64,000 nt of DNA from an uncultured Oscillospiraceae bacterium (GTDB lineage Bacteria > Bacillota > Clostridia > Oscillospirales > Oscillospiraceae), in the NCBI GenBank assembly GCA_947581795.1, contig CANPVS010000004.1:36195-100194 (forward strand). Reading direction: 5' to 3'. A program made the translations under genes and the position numbers. This document shows, one piece after another, positions 9,566 to 16,314 of the stretch. The notes below the pieces were generated by a model. It was given only the letters and a program-made list of their open reading frames with translations. It had not been told where the DNA came from and searched no databases. Numbering within the stretch: the stretch's first letter is position 1; each line of letters begins with the position of its first letter.

Positions 9566-9624
9566 ATTCGTGATCAACGCGTTCTTGGTGATTTTTCACC
9601 CCAGAACGGACGCACATCCCGCTG

Positions 9625-9638
9625 AGAGAGCGCTTTCA
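9625..9638 (+). promoter_or_regulatory. Candidate cre (CcpA) site in the eda leader
   Basis: AGAGAGCGCTTTCA matches 12 of 14 positions of the cre consensus TGNAARCGNWWWCA and is nearly palindromic. It lies about 53 bp downstream of the probable transcription start, where CcpA commonly blocks elongation. Repression by glucose of a keto-deoxygluconate pathway would make sense, but this is inference. Confidence 0.4.
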
Positions 9639-9680
9639 GCATCCTACATACGACAATTCTTTGAAGGGAGAGAAGCAACC

Positions 9681-10319
9681 ATGAATGAAGTCCTCAACAA
9701 GCTCCATGAGCTCGGCATCGTTCCCGTGGTCGTCATCGACGACGCGAAGGACGCCGTCCCCCTGGCCAAGGCCCTGATCGAGGGCGGTCTGCCCTGCGCG
9801 GAGGTCACCTTCCGCACCGCCGCCGCCGCGGACGCCATCAAGGCCATCGCCGACAACTTCCCCGAGATGCTGGTGGGCGCCGGCACCGTGCTCACCACGG
9901 AGCAGGTGGACCGGGCCGTGGCGGCGGGCGCCAAGTTCATCGTCAGCCCCGGCACCAACCCCAAGGTCGTGAAATACTGCGTGGAGAAGAACATCCCCAT
10001 CACCCCCGGCACCTGCAACCCCAGCGACGTGGAGCAGGCCCTGGAGTGCGGCGTGAACATCGTCAAGTTCTTCCCCGCTGAGCCCGCCGGCGGCCTGAAG
10101 TACATCAAGGCCATCGCCGCCCCCTATGTGGACGTGAAGTTCATGCCCACCGGCGGCATCAACGCCGCCAACGTCCGGGATTACCTGGCCTACAACAAGA
10201 TCTGGGCCTGCGGCGGCAGCTGGATGGTGAAGGGCGACCTCATCAAAGCCGGCGATTTCGATAAGATCAAAGAGCTGACGGCCGAGGCCGTGCAGATCGT
10301 GAAGGAGGTACGTGGGTAA
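9681..10319 (+). CDS. eda: 2-keto-3-deoxy-6-phosphogluconate (KDPG) aldolase
   Basis: Class I aldolase that splits KDPG into pyruvate and glyceraldehyde 3-phosphate, the last step of hexuronate and Entner-Doudoroff catabolism. The 212-aa protein has the Schiff-base lysine in IVKFFPAE and the catalytic glutamate in AEVTFRT. PTGGIN and ACGGSWMV, the phosphate-binding loops, are also present. ATG 9681 follows GGGAGAG; the longer frame up to 9537 runs through the promoter. The TAA stop overlaps the ATG of kdgK by one base (TAATG), so the two are translationally coupled. The kinase gene directly after it supplies the substrate. Confidence 0.95.
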   Translation: MNEVLNKLHELGIVPVVVIDDAKDAVPLAKALIEGGLPCAEVTFRTAAAADAIKAIADNFPEMLVGAGTVLTTEQVDRAVAAGAKFIVSPGTNPKVVKYCVEKNIPITPGTCNPSDVEQALECGVNIVKFFPAEPAGGLKYIKAIAAPYVDVKFMPTGGINAANVRDYLAYNKIWACGGSWMVKGDLIKAGDFDKIKELTAEAVQIVKEVRG

Positions 10320-11347
10320 TGGCAAGAGTAGTCACTTTCGGCGAGCTGATGATCCGGCTCCAGCCCTACAACTATGAGCGCTTCGTCCAGGCGGACCACC
10401 TGGAGTTCTCCTTCGGCGGCGGCGAGGCCAACGTGGCCGTGTCCCTGGCCAACTACGGCATGGACGCGGTGTACGTGACCAAGCTCCCCGCCCACGCCAT
10501 CGGCCAGGCCGCCGTGAACAGCCTGCGCCGGTACGGCGTGGACACCTCCATGATCACCCGGGGCGGCGACCGCGTGGGCATCTACTTCAACGAGAAGGGC
10601 GCCTCCCAGCGGGGCAGCGTGTGCATCTATGACCGCGCCCACTCCGCCATCCAGGAGGCCACTACCGCCGACTTCGACTGGGATAAGATCTTCGAGGGCG
10701 CCGACTGGTTCCACTTCACCGGCATCACCCCGGCCCTGGGCCCCAACGTGGTGGACATCTGCCGGGAGGCCTGCAAGGCCGCCAAGGCCAAGGGTGTGAA
10801 GATCTCCTGCGACCTGAACTACCGGGGCAAGCTGTGGACCCGGGAGCAGGCCCGGGCGGCCATGACCGACCTGTGCCAGTACGTGGACGTGTGCATCTCC
10901 AACGAAGAGGACGCCAAGGACGTGTTCGGTATCGAGGCAGAGAAGACCGACATCTACGCCGGCGAGATCAACCGGGAGGGCTACAAGTCCGTGGCCAAGC
11001 AGCTGGCGGACAAGTTCCACTTCGAGAAGGTGGCCATCACCCTGCGTGAGAGCCACTCCGCCTTCGACAACGGCTGGAGCGCCATGCTCTACGACGTGGC
11101 CAGCGGCGAGTACGCCTTCAGCAAGAAGTACGAGCTGCACATCATCGACCGCGTGGGCGGCGGCGACAGCTTCGGCGGCGGCCTCATCTACGCCCTGCTG
11201 TCGGGCAAGAGCACCCAGGCGGCGGTGGAGTTTGCCGTGGCGGCCTCCGCGCTGAAGCACTCCATCGAGGGCGACTACAACATGATGACCATCGCCGAGG
11301 TGGAGAAGCTGGCCGGCGGCGACGGCTCCGGCCGTATCCAGCGGTAA
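10319..11347 (+). CDS. kdgK: 2-keto-3-deoxygluconate kinase (PfkB family)
   Basis: A 342-aa ribokinase/PfkB-fold sugar kinase. N-terminal FGELMIRLQP and the glycine-rich FSFGGGEANVAVSLANYG form the sugar site. The catalytic anion-hole motif near the C-terminus reads RVGGGDSFGGG, with the GGDSF aspartate in the place of the usual GAGDAF. Overlap with eda by one base strongly supports 2-keto-3-deoxygluconate as substrate, forming the KDPG that Eda cleaves. Length is typical. No isomerase, mannonate or altronate enzyme is nearby, so the upstream pathway must be encoded elsewhere. A related sugar-acid kinase specificity cannot be excluded. Confidence 0.88.
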   Translation: MARVVTFGELMIRLQPYNYERFVQADHLEFSFGGGEANVAVSLANYGMDAVYVTKLPAHAIGQAAVNSLRRYGVDTSMITRGGDRVGIYFNEKGASQRGSVCIYDRAHSAIQEATTADFDWDKIFEGADWFHFTGITPALGPNVVDICREACKAAKAKGVKISCDLNYRGKLWTREQARAAMTDLCQYVDVCISNEEDAKDVFGIEAEKTDIYAGEINREGYKSVAKQLADKFHFEKVAITLRESHSAFDNGWSAMLYDVASGEYAFSKKYELHIIDRVGGGDSFGGGLIYALLSGKSTQAAVEFAVAASALKHSIEGDYNMMTIAEVEKLAGGDGSGRIQR

Positions 11348-11368
11348 GAGATTTCCCTTATTTGGAAT

Positions 11369-11515
11369 GGCCCCCTCGTCAGAGGGGGTCATCTGCATCT
11401 CTGGGGCCTCCATGAAAGCCCAGCGCAGCGGGTTTCATGGGGAAAAGGAGAAGCCGCAGGCCACTCGAGCTTTGCCGCTTGCGGCGAAGGGAGACCTGGC
11501 CTGCGTGCTTCGACG
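11369..11515. repeat. Palindromic repeat remnant plus inner module (locus R2)
   Basis: One terminal hairpin (GGCCCCCTCGTCAGAGGGGG) survives at 11369-11390. The inner module at 11403-11515 follows: a CCATGAAA...TTTCATGG stem-loop, then a GAGCTTTGCCGCTTGCGGCGAAG stretch and a GCGTGCTTCGACG end. The same inner module is found inside the long copies at 17465 and 28390 and alone at 57901. The other terminal hairpin is missing. Confidence 0.75.
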
Positions 11516-11517
11516 CT

Positions 11518-11546
11518 TTGACAGTCAGCAGATGGCGTGATATACT
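11518..11546 (+). promoter_or_regulatory. Promoter of the lipoprotein gene, formed at the repeat edge
   Basis: TTGACA, a 17-bp spacer and TATACT. The -35 box falls where other repeat copies read GATGACGG or GAAGACGG. Confidence 0.8.
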
Positions 11547-11589
11547 GTGGAAAAATGTGATCGGCCCCACGGGAAGGGAGAAGCGCGAT

Positions 11590-12906
11590 ATGAAGAAAAC
11601 TCTGGCGATACTGCTGGCGCTGGCGCTGTGCGCCGGTCTGTCCGGCTGCGGCCATTTCGTGTCCATCATGCCCGGCACGGAACCGGTGGCCGCGGACGCC
11701 ACCCCCACGCCGGAGGACGCCGGCGCTGGGGACGAGGCCGGATTCCGGGAGACGCCCCTTCTGGACTTCATGGGCTGGATCGGCTTCGCCGGCAGCTACT
11801 ATGACGACACCCCCGTGGCCCTCAGCATCCAGGTGGGCGACAGCTTCGCCTCCCCCATCTTCGACCGCGCCAGCATCATCACCGCCTGCGACACCCTGCG
11901 GGCCATGACCGTCACCGGCCGGGCCGCCGACCCTGACCCCACCGCCGCGAGGACCGTGTTCACCCTCACCATGGAAAACGGCGACCAGCGGACCGTCACC
12001 TTCCTGGGCAGCGACGTGTCCCTCACCGGGGGCACCTATACCGTCACCGGCGGCGACGCCCTCTGGCGGCTCTCTTTCCCCGGCTATGGCGGCAGCTTCG
12101 ATATCTTCGACCTCCACTACAGCGACGCCATCCGCTCCTTTGCCGACCAGTTTTACGAGAACACCCCCGTGTCCGTGGGCCGGCGGCAGAACGGCGGCGC
12201 CACCCTGACCAGCAAGGACCCGGCGGTGGTCCAGCAGGTTTTCTCCATCCTGGACAACGCCACCATCCAGCGGGTAGAGATGAACCCCGATCAGAACATC
12301 GACCTCACCCAGACCACGGATTACGTCTTCACCATGCCCGACGCCTCCACCAGAACCATCTCCTTCGCGGGGCCATGTCTCGCCGTGACGGCGTCGGAGG
12401 CCTACGGCCCGGTGTACTACTGGCTCCAGGGCACGGAGAACCTGCCCTACGTGACGGTCCTGCCTGAAACCACCATCCCCACCTTCGACGGCGGTCAGCT
12501 GACCGCCCTGCGGGAGGACATCGCCCAGGCCCAGCAGGCCGCGGCCGGCACGCTGGACGGCGTCACCGTGCTGGGCGTGTACGTGGACTACAACATCAGC
12601 GGCCATGATCCCGGATACCTCACCCTGAGCGGCAGCGTGGCCAACAGCTTCATCCAGCAGGTGACCTCTATCAACGCCTCCAGCGAGACCGTCCCGGCCG
12701 CCGGAGACAGCATCACCGTGTTCGTCACCCTCTCCGACGAGCAGTCGGTGCCCATCATGGTTTTCGCCGGCGACTCCATCCAGCAGGTGGTGGGCGTCAA
12801 CTACGCCTGCGACGCCAACGCCATGGCCAATCTGCGCAGCACCATCCTCCAGCTGGCCCAGGACTCCAGCAACGTGGGCCTCGTGGAGGGCAGCGGCACC
12901 AACTGA
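11590..12906 (+). CDS. Lipoprotein of unknown function with three repeated units
   Basis: The 438-aa protein starts MKKTLAILLALALCAGLSGC, a type II signal peptide with lipobox LSGC (Cys20), so it should be lipid-anchored on the outer face of the membrane. After a Thr/Pro/Glu-rich linker I see three related units of about 90-110 residues. Each has a helix-like start (SIITACDTLRAM, AVVQQVFSILDN, SFIQQVTSINAS) followed by a strand pair ending in a similar motif (FTLTMENG...VTFLG, YVFTMPDA...ISFAG, VFVTLSDE...MVFAG). I cannot assign a known family. ATG 11590 has GGGAG upstream and a strong promoter. It is monocistronic. Confidence 0.85.
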   Translation: MKKTLAILLALALCAGLSGCGHFVSIMPGTEPVAADATPTPEDAGAGDEAGFRETPLLDFMGWIGFAGSYYDDTPVALSIQVGDSFASPIFDRASIITACDTLRAMTVTGRAADPDPTAARTVFTLTMENGDQRTVTFLGSDVSLTGGTYTVTGGDALWRLSFPGYGGSFDIFDLHYSDAIRSFADQFYENTPVSVGRRQNGGATLTSKDPAVVQQVFSILDNATIQRVEMNPDQNIDLTQTTDYVFTMPDASTRTISFAGPCLAVTASEAYGPVYYWLQGTENLPYVTVLPETTIPTFDGGQLTALREDIAQAQQAAAGTLDGVTVLGVYVDYNISGHDPGYLTLSGSVANSFIQQVTSINASSETVPAAGDSITVFVTLSDEQSVPIMVFAGDSIQQVVGVNYACDANAMANLRSTILQLAQDSSNVGLVEGSGTN

Positions 12907-12920
12907 CAAGTATAAAAACC

Positions 12921-12947
12921 GCCCGCACCGGTCTCCCGGAACGGACT
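12921..12947. repeat. Left direct repeat flanking the toxin-antitoxin cassette
   Basis: 27 bp from GCCCGCACCGGTCTCCCGGA onward, matching 13275-13301 at 24 of 27 positions in the same orientation. Confidence 0.7.
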
Positions 12948-12975
12948 TGACAATTCCCGATAGGATGATTATACT
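12947..12975 (+). promoter_or_regulatory. Promoter of the antisense antitoxin RNA
   Basis: TTGACA, a 17-bp spacer and TATACT, firing toward the toxin gene. Expected start is near 12982. Confidence 0.85.
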
Positions 12976-12980
12976 ATAAG

Positions 12981-13008
12981 CACAAAAGCGCTGCCGGTTC
13001 CGGTCAGC
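12981..13008 (-). terminator. Candidate terminator of the toxin mRNA
   Basis: Minus-strand stem GCTGACCGG-AA-CCGGCAGC followed by GCTTTTGTG. It would give an overlap of about 85 nt between toxin mRNA and antisense RNA. Confidence 0.55.
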
Positions 13009-13070
13009 CCTTAAAGGTCTTTGAAGTGATCGCCGAACTTGTCAGGGTTACCGGCGGTCACTTCTTTTTG
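12982..13070 (+). ncRNA. Candidate antisense RNA antitoxin (type I)
   Basis: A transcript from the consensus promoter at 12947-12975 would run about 88 nt to a terminator. The terminator stem is GAAGTGATCGCCG (13023-13035) pairing with CGGCGGTCACTTC (13052-13064), followed by TTTTT. It contains no reading frame of note. It overlaps the 3' end and stop codon of the convergent 26-aa toxin, the same geometry as RatA/TxpA in Bacillus subtilis, where the antisense RNA pairs with the toxin mRNA and triggers its decay. Function is inferred from this arrangement. Confidence 0.65.
13023..13069 (+). terminator. Terminator of the antisense antitoxin RNA
   Basis: 13-bp stem with one mismatch followed by TTTTTG; its 3' arm covers the toxin stop codon. 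Confidence 0.75.
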
Positions 13071-13138
13071 GCCTGAATGAACAGGCTGCAAATACCGATG
13101 ATGACCAAACAAAGCTCAAGAACTTCGGATGTACTCAT
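13058..13138 (-). CDS. Holin-like type I toxin peptide (26 aa)
   Basis: The peptide MSTSEVLELCLVIIGICSLF continues with IQAKKK. It has the hallmarks of putative holin-like/TxpA-Fst-type toxins: an MST-x-E start, one hydrophobic membrane span of about 16 residues, and a lysine-rich C-terminus. AAAGGGGGGC lies 7 nt before the ATG at 13138, an unusually strong ribosome site, and a TTGATT-17-TACTAT promoter is 100 bp upstream, giving a long leader as in known type I toxins. Such peptides insert into the inner membrane and depolarise it when overproduced. The longer frame from 13318 crosses the promoter and is not used. Toxicity is inferred, not shown. Confidence 0.72.
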   Translation of the reverse strand: MSTSEVLELCLVIIGICSLFIQAKKK

Positions 13139-13238
13139 GGGCAGCCCCCCTTTCCAGAGATCAGGGGGCAAGAAGCTGCCCCCTGCAGTAGAGGGCTGAC
13201 CTTCGCCGACAGCGCGGGCCACATAGTGGCTTGCCTGC

Positions 13239-13267
13239 ATAGTATCACAGGAATCTCCATAAATCAA
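13239..13267 (-). promoter_or_regulatory. Promoter of the toxin gene
   Basis: TTGATT, a 17-bp spacer and TACTAT on the minus strand, about 100 bp before the toxin ATG. The long leader contains ACTATGTGG-type short pairings that could shield the ribosome site. Confidence 0.7.
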
Positions 13268-13274
13268 CATAAAT

Positions 13275-13301
13275 GCCCACACCGGTCTCCCGGAGCGGGC
13301 T
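13275..13301. repeat. Right direct repeat flanking the toxin-antitoxin cassette
   Basis: 27 bp matching 12921-12947 at 24 of 27 positions; all three differences are transitions. Confidence 0.7.
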
Positions 13302-13335
13302 GCAAAATCGGCCAACATTCTTCGTCTGAGGGAGG

Positions 13336-13366
13336 CAAAAAACTGGCGGACACCGAAGTGTCCGCC
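13336..13366 (-). terminator. Terminator of alaX
   Basis: Minus-strand perfect 9-bp stem GGCGGACAC-TTCG-GTGTCCGCC with a UUCG tetraloop, then CAGTTTTTTG. It begins 6 bp past the alaX stop. Confidence 0.85.
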
Positions 13367-13371
13367 ATCTC

Positions 13372-14520
13372 TTATTTAAAAATAAAAAACCTCTCTATCT
13401 CTTCTCTTGCCGCGCCGCTGCGGCCGGAGATCATCTGGCTCTGGCCGCCGCCCCGGGCCTGGAGGGCCGGGCCGTTTTCCTTGATGAAGGCCCGCATGTC
13501 CTGAGACTTGCTTGACATGACGAAGCGGTAAGCCCCATCCTCTCCGGAGAACACCGCGCACACGCCGCCGCATTTTTCCATCCCGGCGTTGGCCAGGATA
13601 CGCAGGACCTCCTCGTCCCCGTCGGCGAAGAGGACCATGTTCCCCGCCGTTGGGGCCAGGGCCGCGGCCCGGGCCTCAGCGGCCGATTTGCGCAGGCCCG
13701 CCAGCTCCCGCTTCAGTTCATCCCGCTGGGCCGCGAGCCGTTCCACGCCCCCGGCGATACCCGCCTGGGGCACGTTCAGCGCCGCCGAGATGGCCGCATC
13801 CGCGGCGTACCGGGCGCCGTAGTCCGCCAGGGCGTCGGATCCGGCCTTCATCCAGATGCGCACGCCGCCCCGGTGGCGCATGAAGTCCAAAAGCTTTATC
13901 ATGCCGACTTGGCCCGTGGAGCTCACATGGGGCGCACAGCAGGCGCACATGTCCACCCCATCGATGAACACGATGCGCACGTTTTCGGTCAGGTCCAGCT
14001 TGCTGCGGTAGTCCAGCTCCTTCAGTTCTCCCATCGAGGGGAACCGGGCCCGGACCGTCTGGTCCCGCCAGACCACCTGGTTGGCCCGCCGCTCCAGGTC
14101 GTTCAGCTGCTCCCGGGTGAGCTCCCCGTTAAAATCGATGGTACATCCGTCCTGGCCCAGGTGGAAGCCCACGTTGTCGTAACCGTAGAGGCTGTGGGCC
14201 AGGCCCGAGACGATGTGCTCCCCGGAGTGGGTCTGCATCTTCCGGAACCGCTCCGGCCAGTCTATGCGGCCCCGGACCGTCCCGCCCACGGGCAGGGGCC
14301 CGTCGGTCAGGTGGGTGATCAGGCCGCCCTTCTCGTGCACGTCCAGCACCCGCACGCCGCCCAGCTCGCCGGTGTCCGCCGTCTGGCCCCCCTCCTCGGG
14401 GAAAAAGGCGGTGGCCCGCAGGATAACGGCCCAGCCGTTTTTTGTCTCCTCACAGGACAGGACCTCCGCCTGGAAATCCTGGATATAGGCGTCCTCATAG
14501 TAGAGCTTTCTCGTCTGCAT
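13372..14520 (-). CDS. Alanyl-tRNA editing protein (AlaX-L type, with DHHA1 domain)
   Basis: This free-standing editing enzyme hydrolyses Ser-tRNA(Ala) or Gly-tRNA(Ala) in trans. The 382-aa protein has the zinc-binding H98-SGE-H102 and C194-APxH198-type motifs of the AlaRS editing domain, and FFPEEGGQTADTG near residue 39. A helix-rich linker (about 245-290) leads to a C-terminal DHHA1 domain ending in GGGQSQMISGR. All metal ligands are present. ATG 14520 has GGGAGG 8 nt upstream. It is divergent from the DUF1294 gene, with only 38 bp between the two start codons. Confidence 0.93.
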   Translation of the reverse strand: MQTRKLYYEDAYIQDFQAEVLSCEETKNGWAVILRATAFFPEEGGQTADTGELGGVRVLDVHEKGGLITHLTDGPLPVGGTVRGRIDWPERFRKMQTHSGEHIVSGLAHSLYGYDNVGFHLGQDGCTIDFNGELTREQLNDLERRANQVVWRDQTVRARFPSMGELKELDYRSKLDLTENVRIVFIDGVDMCACCAPHVSSTGQVGMIKLLDFMRHRGGVRIWMKAGSDALADYGARYAADAAISAALNVPQAGIAGGVERLAAQRDELKRELAGLRKSAAEARAAALAPTAGNMVLFADGDEEVLRILANAGMEKCGGVCAVFSGEDGAYRFVMSSKSQDMRAFIKENGPALQARGGGQSQMISGRSGAAREEIERFFIFK

Positions 14521-14523
14521 CGG

Positions 14524-14552
14524 TTGACCTCCCAGGGAAAAAAGTGTATACT
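14524..14552 (+). promoter_or_regulatory. Promoter of the DUF1294 gene, placed for a leaderless mRNA
   Basis: TTGACC, a 17-bp spacer and TATACT. Exactly 6 nt separate the -10 box from the ATG, so transcription should begin at or next to the start codon. Confidence 0.75.
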
Positions 14553-14558
14553 TCGGCC

Positions 14559-14840
14559 ATGGATATCTATAAGATAGGGTTCCTATATCTGGAAGCGGTG
14601 AATCTGCTGACGCTGGTGGTGTTCGGTCTGGACAAGCACCGGGCGAAGGTCCACCGGGAGCGTATCCCGGAGGCGGCCCTGCTGGGGCTCGCCGCCCTGG
14701 GGGGCAGCATCGGGGCTCTGGCCGGGATGTACCTCTTCCGCCACAAGACCCAAAAGCGGAAGTTCACCGTGGGCGTCCCCCTCATCCTTCTGGGGGAGGT
14801 GGGTTTCTTCCTGCTGCTGTTCTTCGCGGTGTCCCACTGA
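14559..14840 (+). CDS. DUF1294 small membrane protein
   Basis: The 93-aa protein has hydrophobic segments at about residues 5-21, 40-58 and 71-92. The DUF1294 pattern is FGLDKHRAKVHRERIPEAAL, then LGGSIGALAGMYLFRHKTQK. Its function is unknown, although some DUF1294 proteins are fused to cold-shock domains. No Shine-Dalgarno sequence precedes ATG 14559. The promoter -10 ends 6 nt before it, suggesting leaderless translation. The next gene, psuG, starts 42 bp downstream and probably shares the transcript. Confidence 0.88.
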   Translation: MDIYKIGFLYLEAVNLLTLVVFGLDKHRAKVHRERIPEAALLGLAALGGSIGALAGMYLFRHKTQKRKFTVGVPLILLGEVGFFLLLFFAVSH

Positions 14841-14882
14841 GGATATCCTACATTGTAGAGTTTTTTCGGAGGTGCGTCAAGC

Positions 14883-15797
14883 ATGAATCGATACCTTGAT
14901 ATAAAACCTGAGGTGGCCCAGGCTCTGGCCGCGGGCAAGCCTGTGGTGGCCCTGGAGAGCACCATCATCTCCCACGGCATGCCCTGGCCCCAGAACGCCG
15001 AGACAGCCTTCGCCGTGGAGGACGTGATCCGCGCTCACGGGGCCGTGCCCGCCACCGTCGCCGTCATCGGCGGCCGTCTGAAGGCGGGGCTTGAAAAGTC
15101 CGAGATCGAATATCTGGCCAAGAAGGGCCAGGCCGTCACCAAGGCCAGCCGCCGGGATCTTCCCGTTCTGTGCGCCCGGGGCGAGGATGGGGCCACCACC
15201 GTGGCCGCCACTATGATCGTGGCGGCGCTGGCCGGCATCAGGGTCTTCGCCACCGGCGGCATCGGCGGCGTCCACCGGGGCGCCGAGACCACCATGGACA
15301 TCTCCGCCGATCTGGAGGAGCTGGCCCGGACGCCGGTGCTGGTGGTCTGCGCCGGAGCCAAGTCCATCCTGGACCTGGGGCTGACCCTGGAGTACCTGGA
15401 GACCAAGGGCGTGGCTGTGTGCGGCTATCGGACCGACGAACTGCCCGCCTTCTACACCCGCACCAGCGGCTTCGGCGTGGATTTCCGGGCCGACAGCCCC
15501 AAAGAGCTGGCCGCCGCCTTCGCCGCCCAGCAGGCCCTGGGCTATCCCGGCGGCATGCTGTGCACCAACCCCATCCCGGAGAAGTGGTCCATGGACCCGG
15601 CGGTCATCAACGCCGCCATCGACCAGGCCATCGCCGAGAGCGTCCAGCAGGGCGTGAAGGGAAAGAAGGTCACCCCCTTCCTCCTGGCCCGGGTCAAGGA
15701 CATCACCGGGGGCGACAGCCTGGAGTCCAACATCCAGCTGGTGCTCAATAATGCCGCCCTGGCCGCCGACACCGCCGCGGAGCTGTGCCGGATGTAA
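14883..15797 (+). CDS. psuG: Pseudouridine-5'-phosphate glycosidase
   Basis: PsuG cleaves the C-C glycosidic bond of pseudouridine 5'-phosphate to uracil and ribose 5-phosphate. The 304-aa sequence is full length. ALESTIISHGMPWPQN is near residue 23, and the GGIGGVHRGAETTMDIS manganese/phosphate site is near 121. CAGAKSILDLGLTLEYLET near 157 holds the Schiff-base lysine, and GFGVDFRADSP and GGMLCTNPIPE are also conserved. GGAGG lies 10 nt before ATG 14883. The partner kinase PsuK, usually adjacent, is found 25 kb away at 40138-41031 in this window. It is probably cotranscribed with DUF1294. Confidence 0.95.
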   Translation: MNRYLDIKPEVAQALAAGKPVVALESTIISHGMPWPQNAETAFAVEDVIRAHGAVPATVAVIGGRLKAGLEKSEIEYLAKKGQAVTKASRRDLPVLCARGEDGATTVAATMIVAALAGIRVFATGGIGGVHRGAETTMDISADLEELARTPVLVVCAGAKSILDLGLTLEYLETKGVAVCGYRTDELPAFYTRTSGFGVDFRADSPKELAAAFAAQQALGYPGGMLCTNPIPEKWSMDPAVINAAIDQAIAESVQQGVKGKKVTPFLLARVKDITGGDSLESNIQLVLNNAALAADTAAELCRM

Positions 15798-15825
15798 CTT
15801 ACCAAAAAATACCTGCAAAAAGGTG

Positions 15826-15854
15826 TTGACAAACGCTTTTCCCCGCGTTATAAT
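15826..15854 (+). promoter_or_regulatory. Promoter of the trp T-box/trpXYZ operon
   Basis: TTGACA, a 17-bp spacer and TATAAT: perfect consensus hexamers and spacing. Confidence 0.92.
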
Positions 15855-15860
15855 GCAGCC

Positions 15861-16152
15861 AAATTCAATACAGTAAACCGTTGATGAAGAGTAAGTAACC
15901 TTTCCTGAGCGTGTCACAGAGAGCCGCGGGTGCTGGAAGCGCGGTACAGGCCGGAATGTGCGAATGGACTTCGGAGGGCGATCGGAAGGCGGCTGTAAGC
16001 TGCCCTATGTGAGACGGAGAGAGGCGCTCCGTGAACAACGCCGCCGCGTGACAGCGCGGAGCAAAGCGGGCGCGTGAGCGCCAAGCCGGGTGGCACCGCA
16101 GGACGTATACCACATCCTGTCCCAGCAGAAATGCAGGGACAGGATGTTTTTC
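15861..16152 (+). promoter_or_regulatory. T-box riboswitch, tryptophan-specific (UGG specifier)
   Basis: T-box leaders bind uncharged tRNA and then switch from terminator to antiterminator. Stem I landmarks are present: AGTAAGTAACC near the 5' end and AGAGAGCCG...GGTGCTGGAAG. The specifier-loop context GAA-UGG-A puts UGG, the tryptophan codon, at 15965-15967. The T-box core GGGTGGCACCGC is at 16088-16099. Its UGGC pairs with an NCCA end whose discriminator is G, as in tRNA-Trp, so both recognition points agree. The terminator is an 11-bp stem at 16113-16146 followed by TTTTT. The downstream genes are a predicted tryptophan ABC transporter. Confidence 0.93.
16113..16151 (+). terminator. T-box terminator hairpin
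   Basis: CATCCTGTCCC (16113-16123), 12-nt loop, GGGACAGGATG (16136-16146), then TTTTT. The 5' arm would be captured by the antiterminator when uncharged tRNA-Trp binds. Confidence 0.9.
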
Positions 16153-16216
16153 GTCAAAAAACAAGTTTTTGACTTCATGTTTTAAACTGCTCGGCGGAAG
16201 TGAATCCCGCCGGCAG

Positions 16217-16246
16217 AAATTCAAAATTCAAATGAATTTTGAATTT
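16217..16246. repeat. AT-rich 13-bp perfect inverted repeat in the trpX leader
   Basis: AAATTCAAAATTC, a 4-nt AAAT loop, GAATTTTGAATTT. It is followed at 16249-16266 by a GC-rich CGCGCGG-CCCA-CCGCGCG stem. Neither has a T-tract. Possible operator or RNA stem; nothing further can be said. Confidence 0.6.
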
Positions 16247-16314
16247 ACGCGCGGCCCACCGCGCGGCTCGCCCTGACCGGGCTTCGCAAACTAATCCATG
16301 AGGAGGTACAGCAA

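Noticed and set aside
13139..13318. N-terminal extension of the 26-aa toxin frame
   Set aside because: It would run through the toxin promoter, and the internal ATG has a far better ribosome site and family-like start.
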